Source: Bacillota bacterium (GTDB lineage: Bacteria; Bacillota; Clostridia; Oscillospirales; Acutalibacteraceae). Taken from it: DNA of 19,289 nucleotides. Made by a program: the position numbers and the translations under genes. Positions 6,899 through 13,547 of the stretch are shown here, piece after piece (within the stretch, counting starts at the first letter, position 1; every line of letters begins with the position of its first letter). Below the pieces are notes generated by a model. It had not been told where the DNA came from, searched no databases, and saw nothing but the letters and a program-made list of their open reading frames with translations. The DNA lies in NCBI GenBank assembly GCA_023397245.1, contig JAEWUH010000161.1, forward strand, positions 1-19,289, given 5' to 3'.

Positions 6899-6936
6899 TG
6901 GACTAACCGGACCGGTCAGCGGCTTCGGTTAGTCCA
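6899..6936 (+). other. Intercistronic stem-loop between the binding-protein and permease genes
   Basis: TGGACTAACCG (6899-6909) pairs perfectly with CGGTTAGTCCA (6926-6936) around a 16-base loop. No T-tract follows, so it is unlikely to be a full terminator. Such hairpins commonly protect the upstream mRNA from 3' decay and so allow more binding protein than permease. Confidence 0.55.
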
Positions 6937-6955
6937 TTGTCAGGAGGAGAAAATT

Positions 6956-7867
6956 ATGGGGAAATACATAGCCAAGCGGATCCTCTTGTCCATACCGGTG
7001 CTGCTCGGCGTCATTCTGATTATCTTCATCATGCTCAATGTAATCCCCGGCGACCCGGTCACCATCATGATGAACGAACATATCAAGCCGGATATCATCG
7101 CAAATATGAGGGCAAGCATGCATCTGGACGACCCGATCTACGTTCGGTTTTTGCGGTATGTGGGAGACGCGCTCCACGGGGATTTGGGGACTTCGTACAA
7201 AATGAACCGTCCCGTGAACAGCCTGATTTTTGAAGCATTCCCGAACACGCTGCTGCTTGCCGTCTGCGCTTCGCTTGTTTCCTGGTTTATCGGCATTCCG
7301 GTCGGGGTGTTTTCGGCTGTGAAAAAGAATTCCCTGGCGGACCGTTTCTCCATGGGCTTCGCCCTCTTCGGCGTTTCCATGCCGGTATTCTTTATCGGCC
7401 TGATTCTGCAGTACCTCTTTCAGGGGATGCTGCCGGTTTCCGGCTTTTCAAGCTGGAGGCACCTCATTCTCCCCTCCGTTGTTCTGGGCTGGAACGCCGC
7501 CGGCAGAATTGCGCGGCTTACCCGTTCAAGCCTGCTTGGCGTTATGAAAAGCGATTACATAAGAACCGCGCGCGCGAAAGGGCTGATTGAACGCCTTGTT
7601 GTTTCGCGGCACGCGCTGAAAAATTCCCTGCTCCCCGTTATCACGGTCATGGCGATTCAGGTCGCCGATATGTTATCCGGCGCGGTCATTACGGAAACCA
7701 TCTTTGGCATTCCGGGAATCGGCAGGCTCTCCGTAACCGCGATTACAAACCGGGACATGCCCCTTTTGCAGGGCACGGTCATCTTTACAACCATCATCAT
7801 TATTCTCGGAAATCTGATTGCGGATATTCTCTACTCCGTGGTTGACCCGAGAATCCGTGTGCAATAG
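6956..7867 (+). CDS. dppB: ABC transporter permease, DppB type
   Basis: A 303-residue inner-membrane permease, one of the two transmembrane subunits of the importer. The N-terminus MGKYIAKRILLSIPVLLGVILIIFIM is the typical first helix of DppB/OppB proteins, followed by the conserved NVIPGDPV and LHGDLGTSY external motifs. The cytoplasmic EAA loop, which docks the ATPase, is visible as DYIRTARAKGLIERLVVSRHALKN. GAVITETIFGIPGIGRL precedes the last helices. It is somewhat shorter than many DppB proteins, mainly around the external loop before ILPSVVLG. The start ATG 6956 follows AGGAGG at 6942-6947; an in-frame extension to 6896 runs through the hairpin and was rejected. The next gene starts 11 bases after its stop. 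Confidence 0.93.
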   Translation: MGKYIAKRILLSIPVLLGVILIIFIMLNVIPGDPVTIMMNEHIKPDIIANMRASMHLDDPIYVRFLRYVGDALHGDLGTSYKMNRPVNSLIFEAFPNTLLLAVCASLVSWFIGIPVGVFSAVKKNSLADRFSMGFALFGVSMPVFFIGLILQYLFQGMLPVSGFSSWRHLILPSVVLGWNAAGRIARLTRSSLLGVMKSDYIRTARAKGLIERLVVSRHALKNSLLPVITVMAIQVADMLSGAVITETIFGIPGIGRLSVTAITNRDMPLLQGTVIFTTIIIILGNLIADILYSVVDPRIRVQ

Positions 7868-7878
7868 GGGGGATCGAA

Positions 7879-8790
7879 GTGAACGCAAACGAGGAACATC
7901 TGAATACGGAGCACCTTTCCGACAATGCGGCGGACAGTGTGGAGGAATCGGAAAGCCTGAAAGCAAAGCTGCTGGATATGTGCCGGAACAATAAGCTTGC
8001 CGTGATCAGCGCGGTCATCATCCTGCTCTATATTCTGGTCTGCGCCTTTGCCAATTTTGTCGCGCCCTATGACCCGAACAAGGTCAGCCTGCTGGAACGT
8101 TTAAAGGCCCCCTCCGCCGAGCACTGGTTCGGCACGGACGACTGCGGGCGTGACGTTTTGACCCGCGTGCTTTACGGCGGCCGCATTTCCCTGCAGGTCG
8201 GCCTGATTCCTACCTTTATTTCCATGGTAATCGGCACCGTTCTCGGCCTCATCTCCGGTTTTTTCGGAAAAAAGACCGACTTTCTTATCATGCGGCTTGC
8301 GGATATCGTTCTGGCCTTCCCTTCCCTGCTGCTCGCGATGGTCGTCATGTACACCCTCGGCGCGAGTACCCTCAACCTGTTTATCGCGCTCAGCATCATC
8401 AGCTGGGCGGGCACCGCGCGCGTCGTGCGCTCGCAGACGCTTTCCCTGAAGGAAGAGGAATTTATTGAAGCGGCCAATTCGATGGGCGTAAAAAGGGGTA
8501 TTATCATGCTCCGGCATATCCTGCCGAACTGCCTTTCCACCCTGATCGTCCTGTTCACCCTGAATATTCCCGGTTCCATCCTCTCCGAGGCCAGTCTGAG
8601 CTTCCTCGGCGTGGGCGCGCAGCCGCCGGATACCAGCTGGGGACTGATGATCTCGCAGGGACAGCAGTACTTCTTCCAGAGTCCCTGGCTGATTATCGCG
8701 CCCGGCATGGCAATCCTGGTCGTCGTGCTGGCGTTCAACTTCTTAGGCGACGGCCTGCGCGACGCGATAGACCCTTACAGCAATGAGTAA
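7879..8790 (+). CDS. dppC: ABC transporter permease, DppC type
   Basis: A 303-residue second permease subunit. A charged, Glu-rich cytoplasmic N-terminus of about 35 residues precedes the first transmembrane helix (KLAVISAVIILLYILVCAF). HWFGTDDCGRDVLTRVLYGGR is the hallmark DppC/OppC extracellular block, and EEFIEAANSMGVKRGIIMLRHILPN is the EAA loop contacting the ATPase. ASLSFLGVGAQPPDTSWG and the C-terminal NFLGDGLRDAIDP also match the family. The start codon is GTG at 7879, chosen because the G-rich AGGGGGG at 7866-7872 lies just upstream and no in-frame ATG fits better. It forms a heterodimeric pore with the DppB-type protein. Confidence 0.93.
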   Translation: MNANEEHLNTEHLSDNAADSVEESESLKAKLLDMCRNNKLAVISAVIILLYILVCAFANFVAPYDPNKVSLLERLKAPSAEHWFGTDDCGRDVLTRVLYGGRISLQVGLIPTFISMVIGTVLGLISGFFGKKTDFLIMRLADIVLAFPSLLLAMVVMYTLGASTLNLFIALSIISWAGTARVVRSQTLSLKEEEFIEAANSMGVKRGIIMLRHILPNCLSTLIVLFTLNIPGSILSEASLSFLGVGAQPPDTSWGLMISQGQQYFFQSPWLIIAPGMAILVVVLAFNFLGDGLRDAIDPYSNE

Positions 8791-8803
8791 CGGGGGAAAG
8801 ATA

Positions 8804-9805
8804 ATGGACAACAGAGCAGAAGACACAAGTCCTCTTTTAAAAATAAACGGAATAACAACCAGCTTCTTTACCAGACGGGGCGTGCTGAACGCGGTGGATA
8901 ACGTCACCATTGAAATTCCGCGGGAGAAAACCATCGGAATCGTGGGGGAATCCGGCTGTGGCAAGAGTATGACGGCCATGTCCGTTATGGGGCTGCAGAG
9001 CCCCGGAAAGGTTGTTTCCGGCAGCATTGAATTTGAGGGACGCGACCTTTTGAAGCTGAGCAAAAAGGAAATGCGCAGCATCATCGGCAACCAGATCACC
9101 ATGATCTTTCAGGAGCCGATGACCTCGCTGAACCCGGTCATCACGGTGGGCAGACAGGTAAAGGAAGCCATTGTACTGCACACAAAAATAAGCGACGCCG
9201 AGGCAAAGAAAAAGGTCATCGATATCTTTCAGCAGGTGGGCATACCGGATGCCGAGAGCCGCTACAACGCCTACCCGCACCAGCTTTCCGGCGGTTTGCG
9301 TCAGAGAGTCATGATCGGTATGGCCATGGTGTGCAATCCGGATCTGCTGATTGCGGACGAGCCTACCACCGCGCTGGACGTCACGATTGAGGCGCAGATT
9401 CTGCAGCTGATGAAAAACCTGCAGAAGGAAAGCAAAATGTCCATCATGATTATCACACACAATCTGGGCGTGGTAGCCGAAATCTGCGACGAGGTTTATG
9501 TAATGTACGCCGGAAAGGTCATGGAATATACCAACGTATACGATCTGTTCCGCAATACCCTTCATCCCTACACAGACGGCCTCATCCGTTCCATTCCGCG
9601 GATTTCCTCGGCCGGGGAGCGGCTTTACAGCATTCAGGGCATGGTTCCGAACCTGCTGGATCTGCCAAAGGGCTGCCGTTTCTGTACACGCTGCGAAAAA
9701 GCCTCCGGACGCTGCTTTGAAGAGGAGCCGGAGCTCCAAGAGGTTGAAAAGGGCCATTATGTCCGGTGTTTCCTGTATGACAGCGGGGTGAAGAATCATG
9801 AGTGA
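8804..9805 (+). CDS. dppD: Peptide ABC transporter ATPase, DppD type
   Basis: A 333-residue nucleotide-binding subunit that powers uptake. Walker A GESGCGKS is at 48-55, the Q-loop IFQEP follows near 101-105, the signature LSGGLRQR is at 161-168 and Walker B LLIADEP at 181-187, with the H-loop in IITHNLGV. The C-terminal oligopeptide-transporter domain contains a cysteine cluster, CRFCTRC followed by a fourth and fifth Cys, of the type that binds an iron-sulfur cluster in some family members. ATG 8804 is preferred over the upstream ATG 8783, because GGGGGAAAG (8792-8800) precedes 8804 whereas nothing suitable precedes 8783, which also overlaps dppC. The end overlaps the dppF start by 8 bases. 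Confidence 0.94.
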   Translation: MDNRAEDTSPLLKINGITTSFFTRRGVLNAVDNVTIEIPREKTIGIVGESGCGKSMTAMSVMGLQSPGKVVSGSIEFEGRDLLKLSKKEMRSIIGNQITMIFQEPMTSLNPVITVGRQVKEAIVLHTKISDAEAKKKVIDIFQQVGIPDAESRYNAYPHQLSGGLRQRVMIGMAMVCNPDLLIADEPTTALDVTIEAQILQLMKNLQKESKMSIMIITHNLGVVAEICDEVYVMYAGKVMEYTNVYDLFRNTLHPYTDGLIRSIPRISSAGERLYSIQGMVPNLLDLPKGCRFCTRCEKASGRCFEEEPELQEVEKGHYVRCFLYDSGVKNHE

Positions 9806-10784
9806 TAAGGTACTGGTCGAAGCGGTCGACCTGGTTAAAAACTTTGATGTAGCCAATTTCTTCGGGAAGAAAGCGCACGGCGTCGTGCACGCCGTATCCG
9901 ATGTAAGCCTGAAAATATACGAGGGCGAAACGTTCAGCCTTGTGGGTGAGTCCGGCTGCGGCAAAAGCACGCTTGGCCGCCTCCTGCTTGACCTGATCCC
10001 CCCCACCTCCGGTTCCGTCCTGTTTGAGGGAACCAACCTGACGAAGCTCGGGCAGAACGATCTGCGGAAAATGCGGCAGAAAATGCAAATCATTTTTCAG
10101 GATCCGTACGCGTCCCTTAATCCCCGGATGAAGGTCTTCGACATTATTGCGGAGCCCCTTCGAACCCATAAGGTATTCAAAACAAAAGAGGAGCTTGAAA
10201 ACCGGGTGAAGGAGCTGATGGACACCGTCGGCATCCGCCCGGAGGCAGCCAGCCGCTACCCGCACCAGTTCAGCGGCGGCCAGCGCCAGCGTATCGGCAT
10301 TGCGCGCGCCATCGCGCTGAACCCCCGGTTCATCGTCTGCGACGAACCGGTTTCCGCACTGGATGTTTCCATCCAGTCCCAGATTCTGAACCTGCTGTGC
10401 GACCTGCAGAAGCAGAAGGGGCTGACTTATCTGTTTATCTCCCATGACCTCGGCGTTGTGCGGTACATATCCAGCCGGGTATGCGTCATGTTTCTGGGTA
10501 AAATCTGCGAGATCGGCAATTCCGAAGAAATCTATACCCGCCCCCTGCATCCTTACACGAAATTTCTGATCGACGCCGTCCCCCAGCCGGATCCGACCCT
10601 GCGGAACAAGGAAAGGACCCTGCTGACCGGGGAAATCCCCAGTCCGGTCAATCCGCCCTCCGGCTGCCGCTTCCACACAAGGTGCCCGTTTGCCGACAAA
10701 ATGTGCGCGGAAAAGGAACCCGAGCTGCGGGAATTTGACGGCAGGCTGGTTGCGTGCCATTTTCCGGGAGAGTATACAAAGTAA
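9798..10784 (+). CDS. dppF: Peptide ABC transporter ATPase, DppF type
   Basis: A 328-residue second nucleotide-binding subunit, partner of the DppD-type ATPase on the cytoplasmic face of the importer. Walker A GESGCGKST is at 50-58, Q-loop IFQDPYASLNPR near 99-110, signature FSGGQRQR at 158-165, Walker B FIVCDEP at 178-184, and the H-loop SHDLGVVRYI. The C-terminal oligopeptide-transporter domain ends with CRFHTRCPFADKMC and VACHFPG, the usual four-cysteine arrangement. ATG 9798 lies 8 bases inside the end of dppD with GGGGTGAAG upstream, a typical translationally coupled pair. It is the last gene of the operon, followed by an inverted repeat pair and a strong terminator. Confidence 0.95.
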   Translation: MSDKVLVEAVDLVKNFDVANFFGKKAHGVVHAVSDVSLKIYEGETFSLVGESGCGKSTLGRLLLDLIPPTSGSVLFEGTNLTKLGQNDLRKMRQKMQIIFQDPYASLNPRMKVFDIIAEPLRTHKVFKTKEELENRVKELMDTVGIRPEAASRYPHQFSGGQRQRIGIARAIALNPRFIVCDEPVSALDVSIQSQILNLLCDLQKQKGLTYLFISHDLGVVRYISSRVCVMFLGKICEIGNSEEIYTRPLHPYTKFLIDAVPQPDPTLRNKERTLLTGEIPSPVNPPSGCRFHTRCPFADKMCAEKEPELREFDGRLVACHFPGEYTK

Positions 10785-10786
10785 CG

Positions 10787-10832
10787 ATCTCTCTGTCATC
10801 TGCGGATGACATCTCCCTTTAACAAGGGAAGC
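10787..10832 (+). repeat. Structured palindromic repeat, copy 1
   Basis: A 46-base element starting ATCTCTC. It contains two hairpins: GTCATC-TGCG-GATGAC (10795-10810) and TCCCTT/AAGGGA (10814-10828). It begins three bases after the dppF stop. The same architecture occurs inverted at 10855-10900. The CTCCCTT...AAGGGAGG module resembles dispersed intergenic repeats I recall from gut clostridial genomes. Confidence 0.6.
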
Positions 10833-10854
10833 AGAAATTACCCCATCATCCTTA

Positions 10855-10900
10855 GCCTCCCTTGCAAAAGGGAGGGGGACCGCCGCAGCGGTGGAGAGAT
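10855..10900 (-). repeat. Structured palindromic repeat, copy 2, inverted
   Basis: A 46-base element on the minus strand, starting ATCTCTC like copy 1 and aligning to it without gaps. It contains CCTCCCTT-GCAA-AAGGGAGG (10856-10875) and ACCGC-CGCA-GCGGT (10879-10892 on plus). The second stem differs from the equivalent stem of copy 1 on both sides, so pairing is kept while sequence changes. Confidence 0.6.
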
Positions 10901-10906
10901 GAGGGC

Positions 10907-10945
10907 AAAATGGAGCCTCCGGTACTACCGGAGGCTCCATTTTTT
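10907..10945 (+). terminator. Strong rho-independent terminator of the ABC importer operon
   Basis: AAAATGGAGCCTCCGGT (10907-10923) pairs over 17 bp with ACCGGAGGCTCCATTTT (10927-10943) around a 3-base loop, and the T-run extends to 10945. The A-run on the left arm makes it potentially bidirectional. Confidence 0.9.
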
Positions 10946-10968
10946 AATCTTCCCTGTATTTCAATACA

Positions 10969-10994
10969 AAAAAATCCGGCGGAAGCCTCCGCCG
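10969..10994 (-). terminator. Minus-strand-oriented hairpin with T-tract (orphan terminator)
   Basis: CGGCGGA (10977-10983) pairs with TCCGCCG (10988-10994). On the minus strand the stem is followed by GGATTTTTTT, a textbook terminator. No minus-strand gene lies upstream of it for over 2 kb, so it would stop antisense transcription arising within or beyond guaB. Confidence 0.55.
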
Positions 10995-11027
10995 TTCTGC
11001 AGAGATGACAATTCCGGGATTATCCGC

Positions 11028-11059
11028 TTGTTTTTACCTCCGCATTATGATAGTATTAT
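11028..11059 (+). promoter_or_regulatory. Probable promoter region of the guaB-cupin unit
   Basis: Two overlapping readings are possible: TTGTTT (11028-11033), 17 bases, TAGTAT (11051-11056); or TTTTTA (11031-11036), 17 bases, TATTAT (11054-11059). TAGTATTAT also occurs at the -10 of the importer promoter P2. Either gives a short leader with GAGGAG at 11076-11081. Confidence 0.45.
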
Positions 11060-11089
11060 TAGTAAATCATTTGCTGAGGAGATATGAAT

Positions 11090-12601
11090 ATGGCTTTTTA
11101 CTTTGAAGAACCATCGCATACGTTTGGAGAATATCTGCTGGTGCCGGGTTATTCTTCTAAAGATTGTATTCCGGCAAACGTAAGCTTGAAAACACCGGTT
11201 GTGAAATTCAAAAAGGGTGAACAACCGGATGTCGTCATGAATATTCCCCTTGTTTCCGCAATCATGCAGTCGGTTTCGGACGACAAAATGGCGATTGCTC
11301 TTGCCAAAGAAGGCGGAATTTCGTTTATTTACGGTTCACAGTCGATTGAAAGCGAAGCGCAGATGGTCGCACGGGTAAAAAGCTACAAGGCCGGATTCGT
11401 AACAAGCGATTCCAATATTACTCCCGACAGCACCCTGGCGGATATTCTGGCGCTGAAGGATAAAACCGGACATTCCACCGTTGCCGTCACCAACGACGGA
11501 ACCGCGAACGGAAAACTCCTCGGCATTGTGACAAGCAGAGATTATCGCGTAAGCAGAATGTCTTCCGATACGAAAGTATATGAGTTCATGACAAAGTTCG
11601 ATGACCTCATCTGCGCGGACGATACCACCTCGCTCAAGGAAGCGAACGATATCATCTGGGAGCACAAGCTGAACGCCCTGCCGCTGATCGACAAGGACCA
11701 GCGGTTAAAATACATGGTATTCCGCAAGGACTACGCTTCCCACAAGGAAAACACAAATGAATTGCTTGACAGCTCCAAGCGGTATATCGTAGGCGCCGGA
11801 ATCAACACCAGAGATTATGCGGAGCGCGTACCCGCACTTCTGGAAGCAGGCGCGGATGTTTTCTGCCTCGATTCCTCCGAAGGCTTTACCGACTGGCAGA
11901 AGCTGGCGATGGAATATATCCACGAACACTTCGGCGAAAAGGTACGCGTCGGCGCGGGCAACGTGGTTGACCGCGAAGGTTTCCTGTTCCTCGCAAAGGC
12001 GGGCGCCGATTTTGTAAAGGTCGGCATCGGCGGCGGCTCCATCTGCATTACACGCGAGCAAAAGGGTATCGGCCGCGGACAAGCCACCGCAATCATTGAG
12101 GTTGCGAAAGCGCGCGACGAATACTTTGAGGAGACGGGTATTTATATCCCGATCTGCTCCGACGGCGGCATCGTTTATGATTACCACATGACGCTGGCGC
12201 TTGCCATGGGCGCGGACTTCATCATGCTCGGCCGTTATTTCGCCCGCTTTGACGAAAGCCCGACCAACAAGGTCAACGTAAACGGAAGTTATATGAAGGA
12301 GTACTGGGGCGAAGGCTCCAACCGCGCAAGAAACTGGCAGCGCTACGATATGGGCGGCGACAGCAAGCTCTCCTTTGAAGAGGGTGTCGATTCGTATGTT
12401 CCCTACGCGGGCAGCCTGAAGGACAACGTGACACTTTCCCTGAGCAAGGTAAGCTCCACTATGTGCAACTGCGGCGCCCTGTCTATTCCGGAGCTGCAGA
12501 AGAAGGCGAAGATCACGCTTGTTTCCCCCACCAGCCTTGTGGAGGGCGGCTACCACGATGTCGTTCTGAAAGAAAAGAACCTTTCCAACTATCCGAAATA
12601 A
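11090..12601 (+). CDS. guaB: IMP dehydrogenase, Tritrichomonas foetus type
   Basis: A 503-residue cytoplasmic enzyme that oxidises IMP to XMP with NAD+, the committed step of guanine nucleotide synthesis. The catalytic loop GGGSICITREQKGIG has the nucleophilic cysteine at C319. The NAD-site aspartate in CLDSS is D261, and the flap Arg-Tyr pair is R418-Y419 (NWQRYD). A CBS-domain pair is inserted at about 100-220 (TVAVTNDG...GIVTSRDY; NALPLIDKD...). Total length and these residue numbers coincide with my recollection of the well-studied T. foetus enzyme, and long stretches read the same. I start at ATG 11090 rather than 11084: GAGGAG (11076-11081) is 8 bases from 11090 but only 2 from 11084. 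It is followed 41 bases later by a cupin gene, probably in the same transcript. Confidence 0.95.
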   Translation: MAFYFEEPSHTFGEYLLVPGYSSKDCIPANVSLKTPVVKFKKGEQPDVVMNIPLVSAIMQSVSDDKMAIALAKEGGISFIYGSQSIESEAQMVARVKSYKAGFVTSDSNITPDSTLADILALKDKTGHSTVAVTNDGTANGKLLGIVTSRDYRVSRMSSDTKVYEFMTKFDDLICADDTTSLKEANDIIWEHKLNALPLIDKDQRLKYMVFRKDYASHKENTNELLDSSKRYIVGAGINTRDYAERVPALLEAGADVFCLDSSEGFTDWQKLAMEYIHEHFGEKVRVGAGNVVDREGFLFLAKAGADFVKVGIGGGSICITREQKGIGRGQATAIIEVAKARDEYFEETGIYIPICSDGGIVYDYHMTLALAMGADFIMLGRYFARFDESPTNKVNVNGSYMKEYWGEGSNRARNWQRYDMGGDSKLSFEEGVDSYVPYAGSLKDNVTLSLSKVSSTMCNCGALSIPELQKKAKITLVSPTSLVEGGYHDVVLKEKNLSNYPK

Positions 12602-12642
12602 TCGGATAAATTGAAGAAAACAATCGCGTGGGAGGTTAAGAA

Positions 12643-12972
12643 ATGAAAATTCAGGATGTTCCGTTCTGCACGGTGGAATGGGATAAAATTACACCCACAG
12701 AGCATCCCGGAACAACCGGAAAAGCCTATTGGCGGACATTTGAAATGGGTAACCTGCGCGTCCGCATGGTGGAATACACTCCCGGTTATCATGCCGACCA
12801 CTGGTGCAGCCGCGGCCATGTTCTTCTTGTACTGGAAGGAGAACTGACCACCGAGCTGGAAGACGGGCGTAAGTTCACATTAACGCCCGGCATGAGCTAC
12901 CAGGTAGCCGAAGACGCAAATCCGCACCGTTCCTATACGGAAAAAGGCGCGAAACTCTTTATAGTCGATTGA
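12643..12972 (+). CDS. DHCW-motif cupin-fold protein
   Basis: A 109-residue single-domain cupin. The core motif YHADHWCSRGHVLLVLEGEL at about 47-66 contains the D-H-W-C and G-H residues that give the family its name. LTPGMSYQVAEDANPHRSYTEKGAKLFIVD is the second cupin box with a conserved His. Metal binding through the two histidines is plausible, but substrate and activity are unknown. The start is set by GGGAGG at 12630-12635. It sits 41 bases after guaB with no terminator between, and a strong terminator follows, so it forms a two-gene transcription unit with guaB. Whether the pairing is functional cannot be judged from one genome. Confidence 0.85.
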   Translation: MKIQDVPFCTVEWDKITPTEHPGTTGKAYWRTFEMGNLRVRMVEYTPGYHADHWCSRGHVLLVLEGELTTELEDGRKFTLTPGMSYQVAEDANPHRSYTEKGAKLFIVD

Positions 12973-12985
12973 TTGAAATAAACGG

Positions 12986-13018
12986 ACAGCCTGCCGCTTT
13001 CGCGGCAGGCTGTTTTTT
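12986..13018 (+). terminator. Rho-independent terminator after the guaB-cupin unit
   Basis: ACAGCCTGCCGC (12986-12997) pairs perfectly with GCGGCAGGCTGT (13002-13013) across a TTTC loop, followed by a T-run to 13018. It lies between convergent units and may also help end the minus-strand operon, though the minus-side T-tract is weak. Confidence 0.9.
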
Positions 13019-13029
13019 CGTAAAGCGTT

Positions 13030-13530
13030 TTATTTCATTAAGCCTGCAATCTGTTCCGCTGCCTGCGCGGGTGAAATTCCGCTCACATCGATTTTTACCG
13101 TATCCATCTTTTCATAGAGCGGGAGCCGAGCGACGCTGCGTTCGATGACATCCGGCTGCCGGATTCCGTTTTGAACATCCAGCCCGAGCCGCTGCCGAAG
13201 CGCCGTCTCCGAACACATCAGCGTGATTCTATGCAGTTCAAAATCCATGCCGCACAGGGGCTCCAGAATCTGCCGAAAGATTTCTTCTTGGTGAATCACC
13301 CAACAGAAAATGACGTATTCATAGCCCGAATTGTTCAGGTATGCTTTCAGCAGATGGGTGATATTGTCCAATACCATTGCCTTATTTTCTTCGTTTACGA
13401 CGAAGGGGTTCATGTCCCAGCACCAGTCGCCGTCCAGAAAAGCAGACGGCTGCAGCTTCTGCATCAGCAGCCTGCCTACCGTCGTTTTGCCCGCGCCCAT
13501 CGTTCCGTTCAGGATAATCAGTTTTTTCAT
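13030..13530 (-). CDS. P-loop kinase-like NTPase
   Basis: A 166-residue protein with a P-loop at the N-terminus (MKKLIILNGTMGAGKTTVGR; Walker A GTMGAGKTT) after a short hydrophobic strand, as in small nucleotide/metabolite kinases (adenylate kinase, gluconate kinase and chloramphenicol phosphotransferase fold). FLDGDWCWDMNPFVVNEENK follows at about 31-50, where kinases of this fold bind acceptor substrates, and a basic helix (ALRQRLGLDV...ERSVARLPLYE) occupies the LID region. Substrate unknown. The start ATG 13530 has GGGAG a few bases upstream. It is the last gene of the six-gene minus-strand unit, 17 bases after the helical-repeat gene. Confidence 0.78.
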   Translation of the reverse strand: MKKLIILNGTMGAGKTTVGRLLMQKLQPSAFLDGDWCWDMNPFVVNEENKAMVLDNITHLLKAYLNNSGYEYVIFCWVIHQEEIFRQILEPLCGMDFELHRITLMCSETALRQRLGLDVQNGIRQPDVIERSVARLPLYEKMDTVKIDVSGISPAQAAEQIAGLMK

Positions 13531-13547
13531 AGCCGCTCCCGGCTTTC

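Noticed and set aside
8783..8803. Earlier ATG for the DppD-type ATPase overlapping dppC
   Set aside because: No Shine-Dalgarno sequence precedes it, whereas GGGGGAAAG precedes ATG 8804.
8837..10093. 418-codon open frame on the minus strand across the two ATPase genes
   Set aside because: It lies antisense to two genes with full Walker and signature motifs, has no ribosome site and shows low-complexity, non-family protein sequence; a GC-driven shadow frame.
9582..10940. 452-codon open frame on the minus strand over dppF and the terminator
   Set aside because: Antisense to dppF, and it begins inside the terminator and repeat pair. No domain is recognisable.
10787..10945. CRISPR-like or attachment-site interpretation of the repeats after dppF
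   Set aside because: Only two copies, inverted rather than direct, with no spacers, cas genes, integrase or tRNA nearby.
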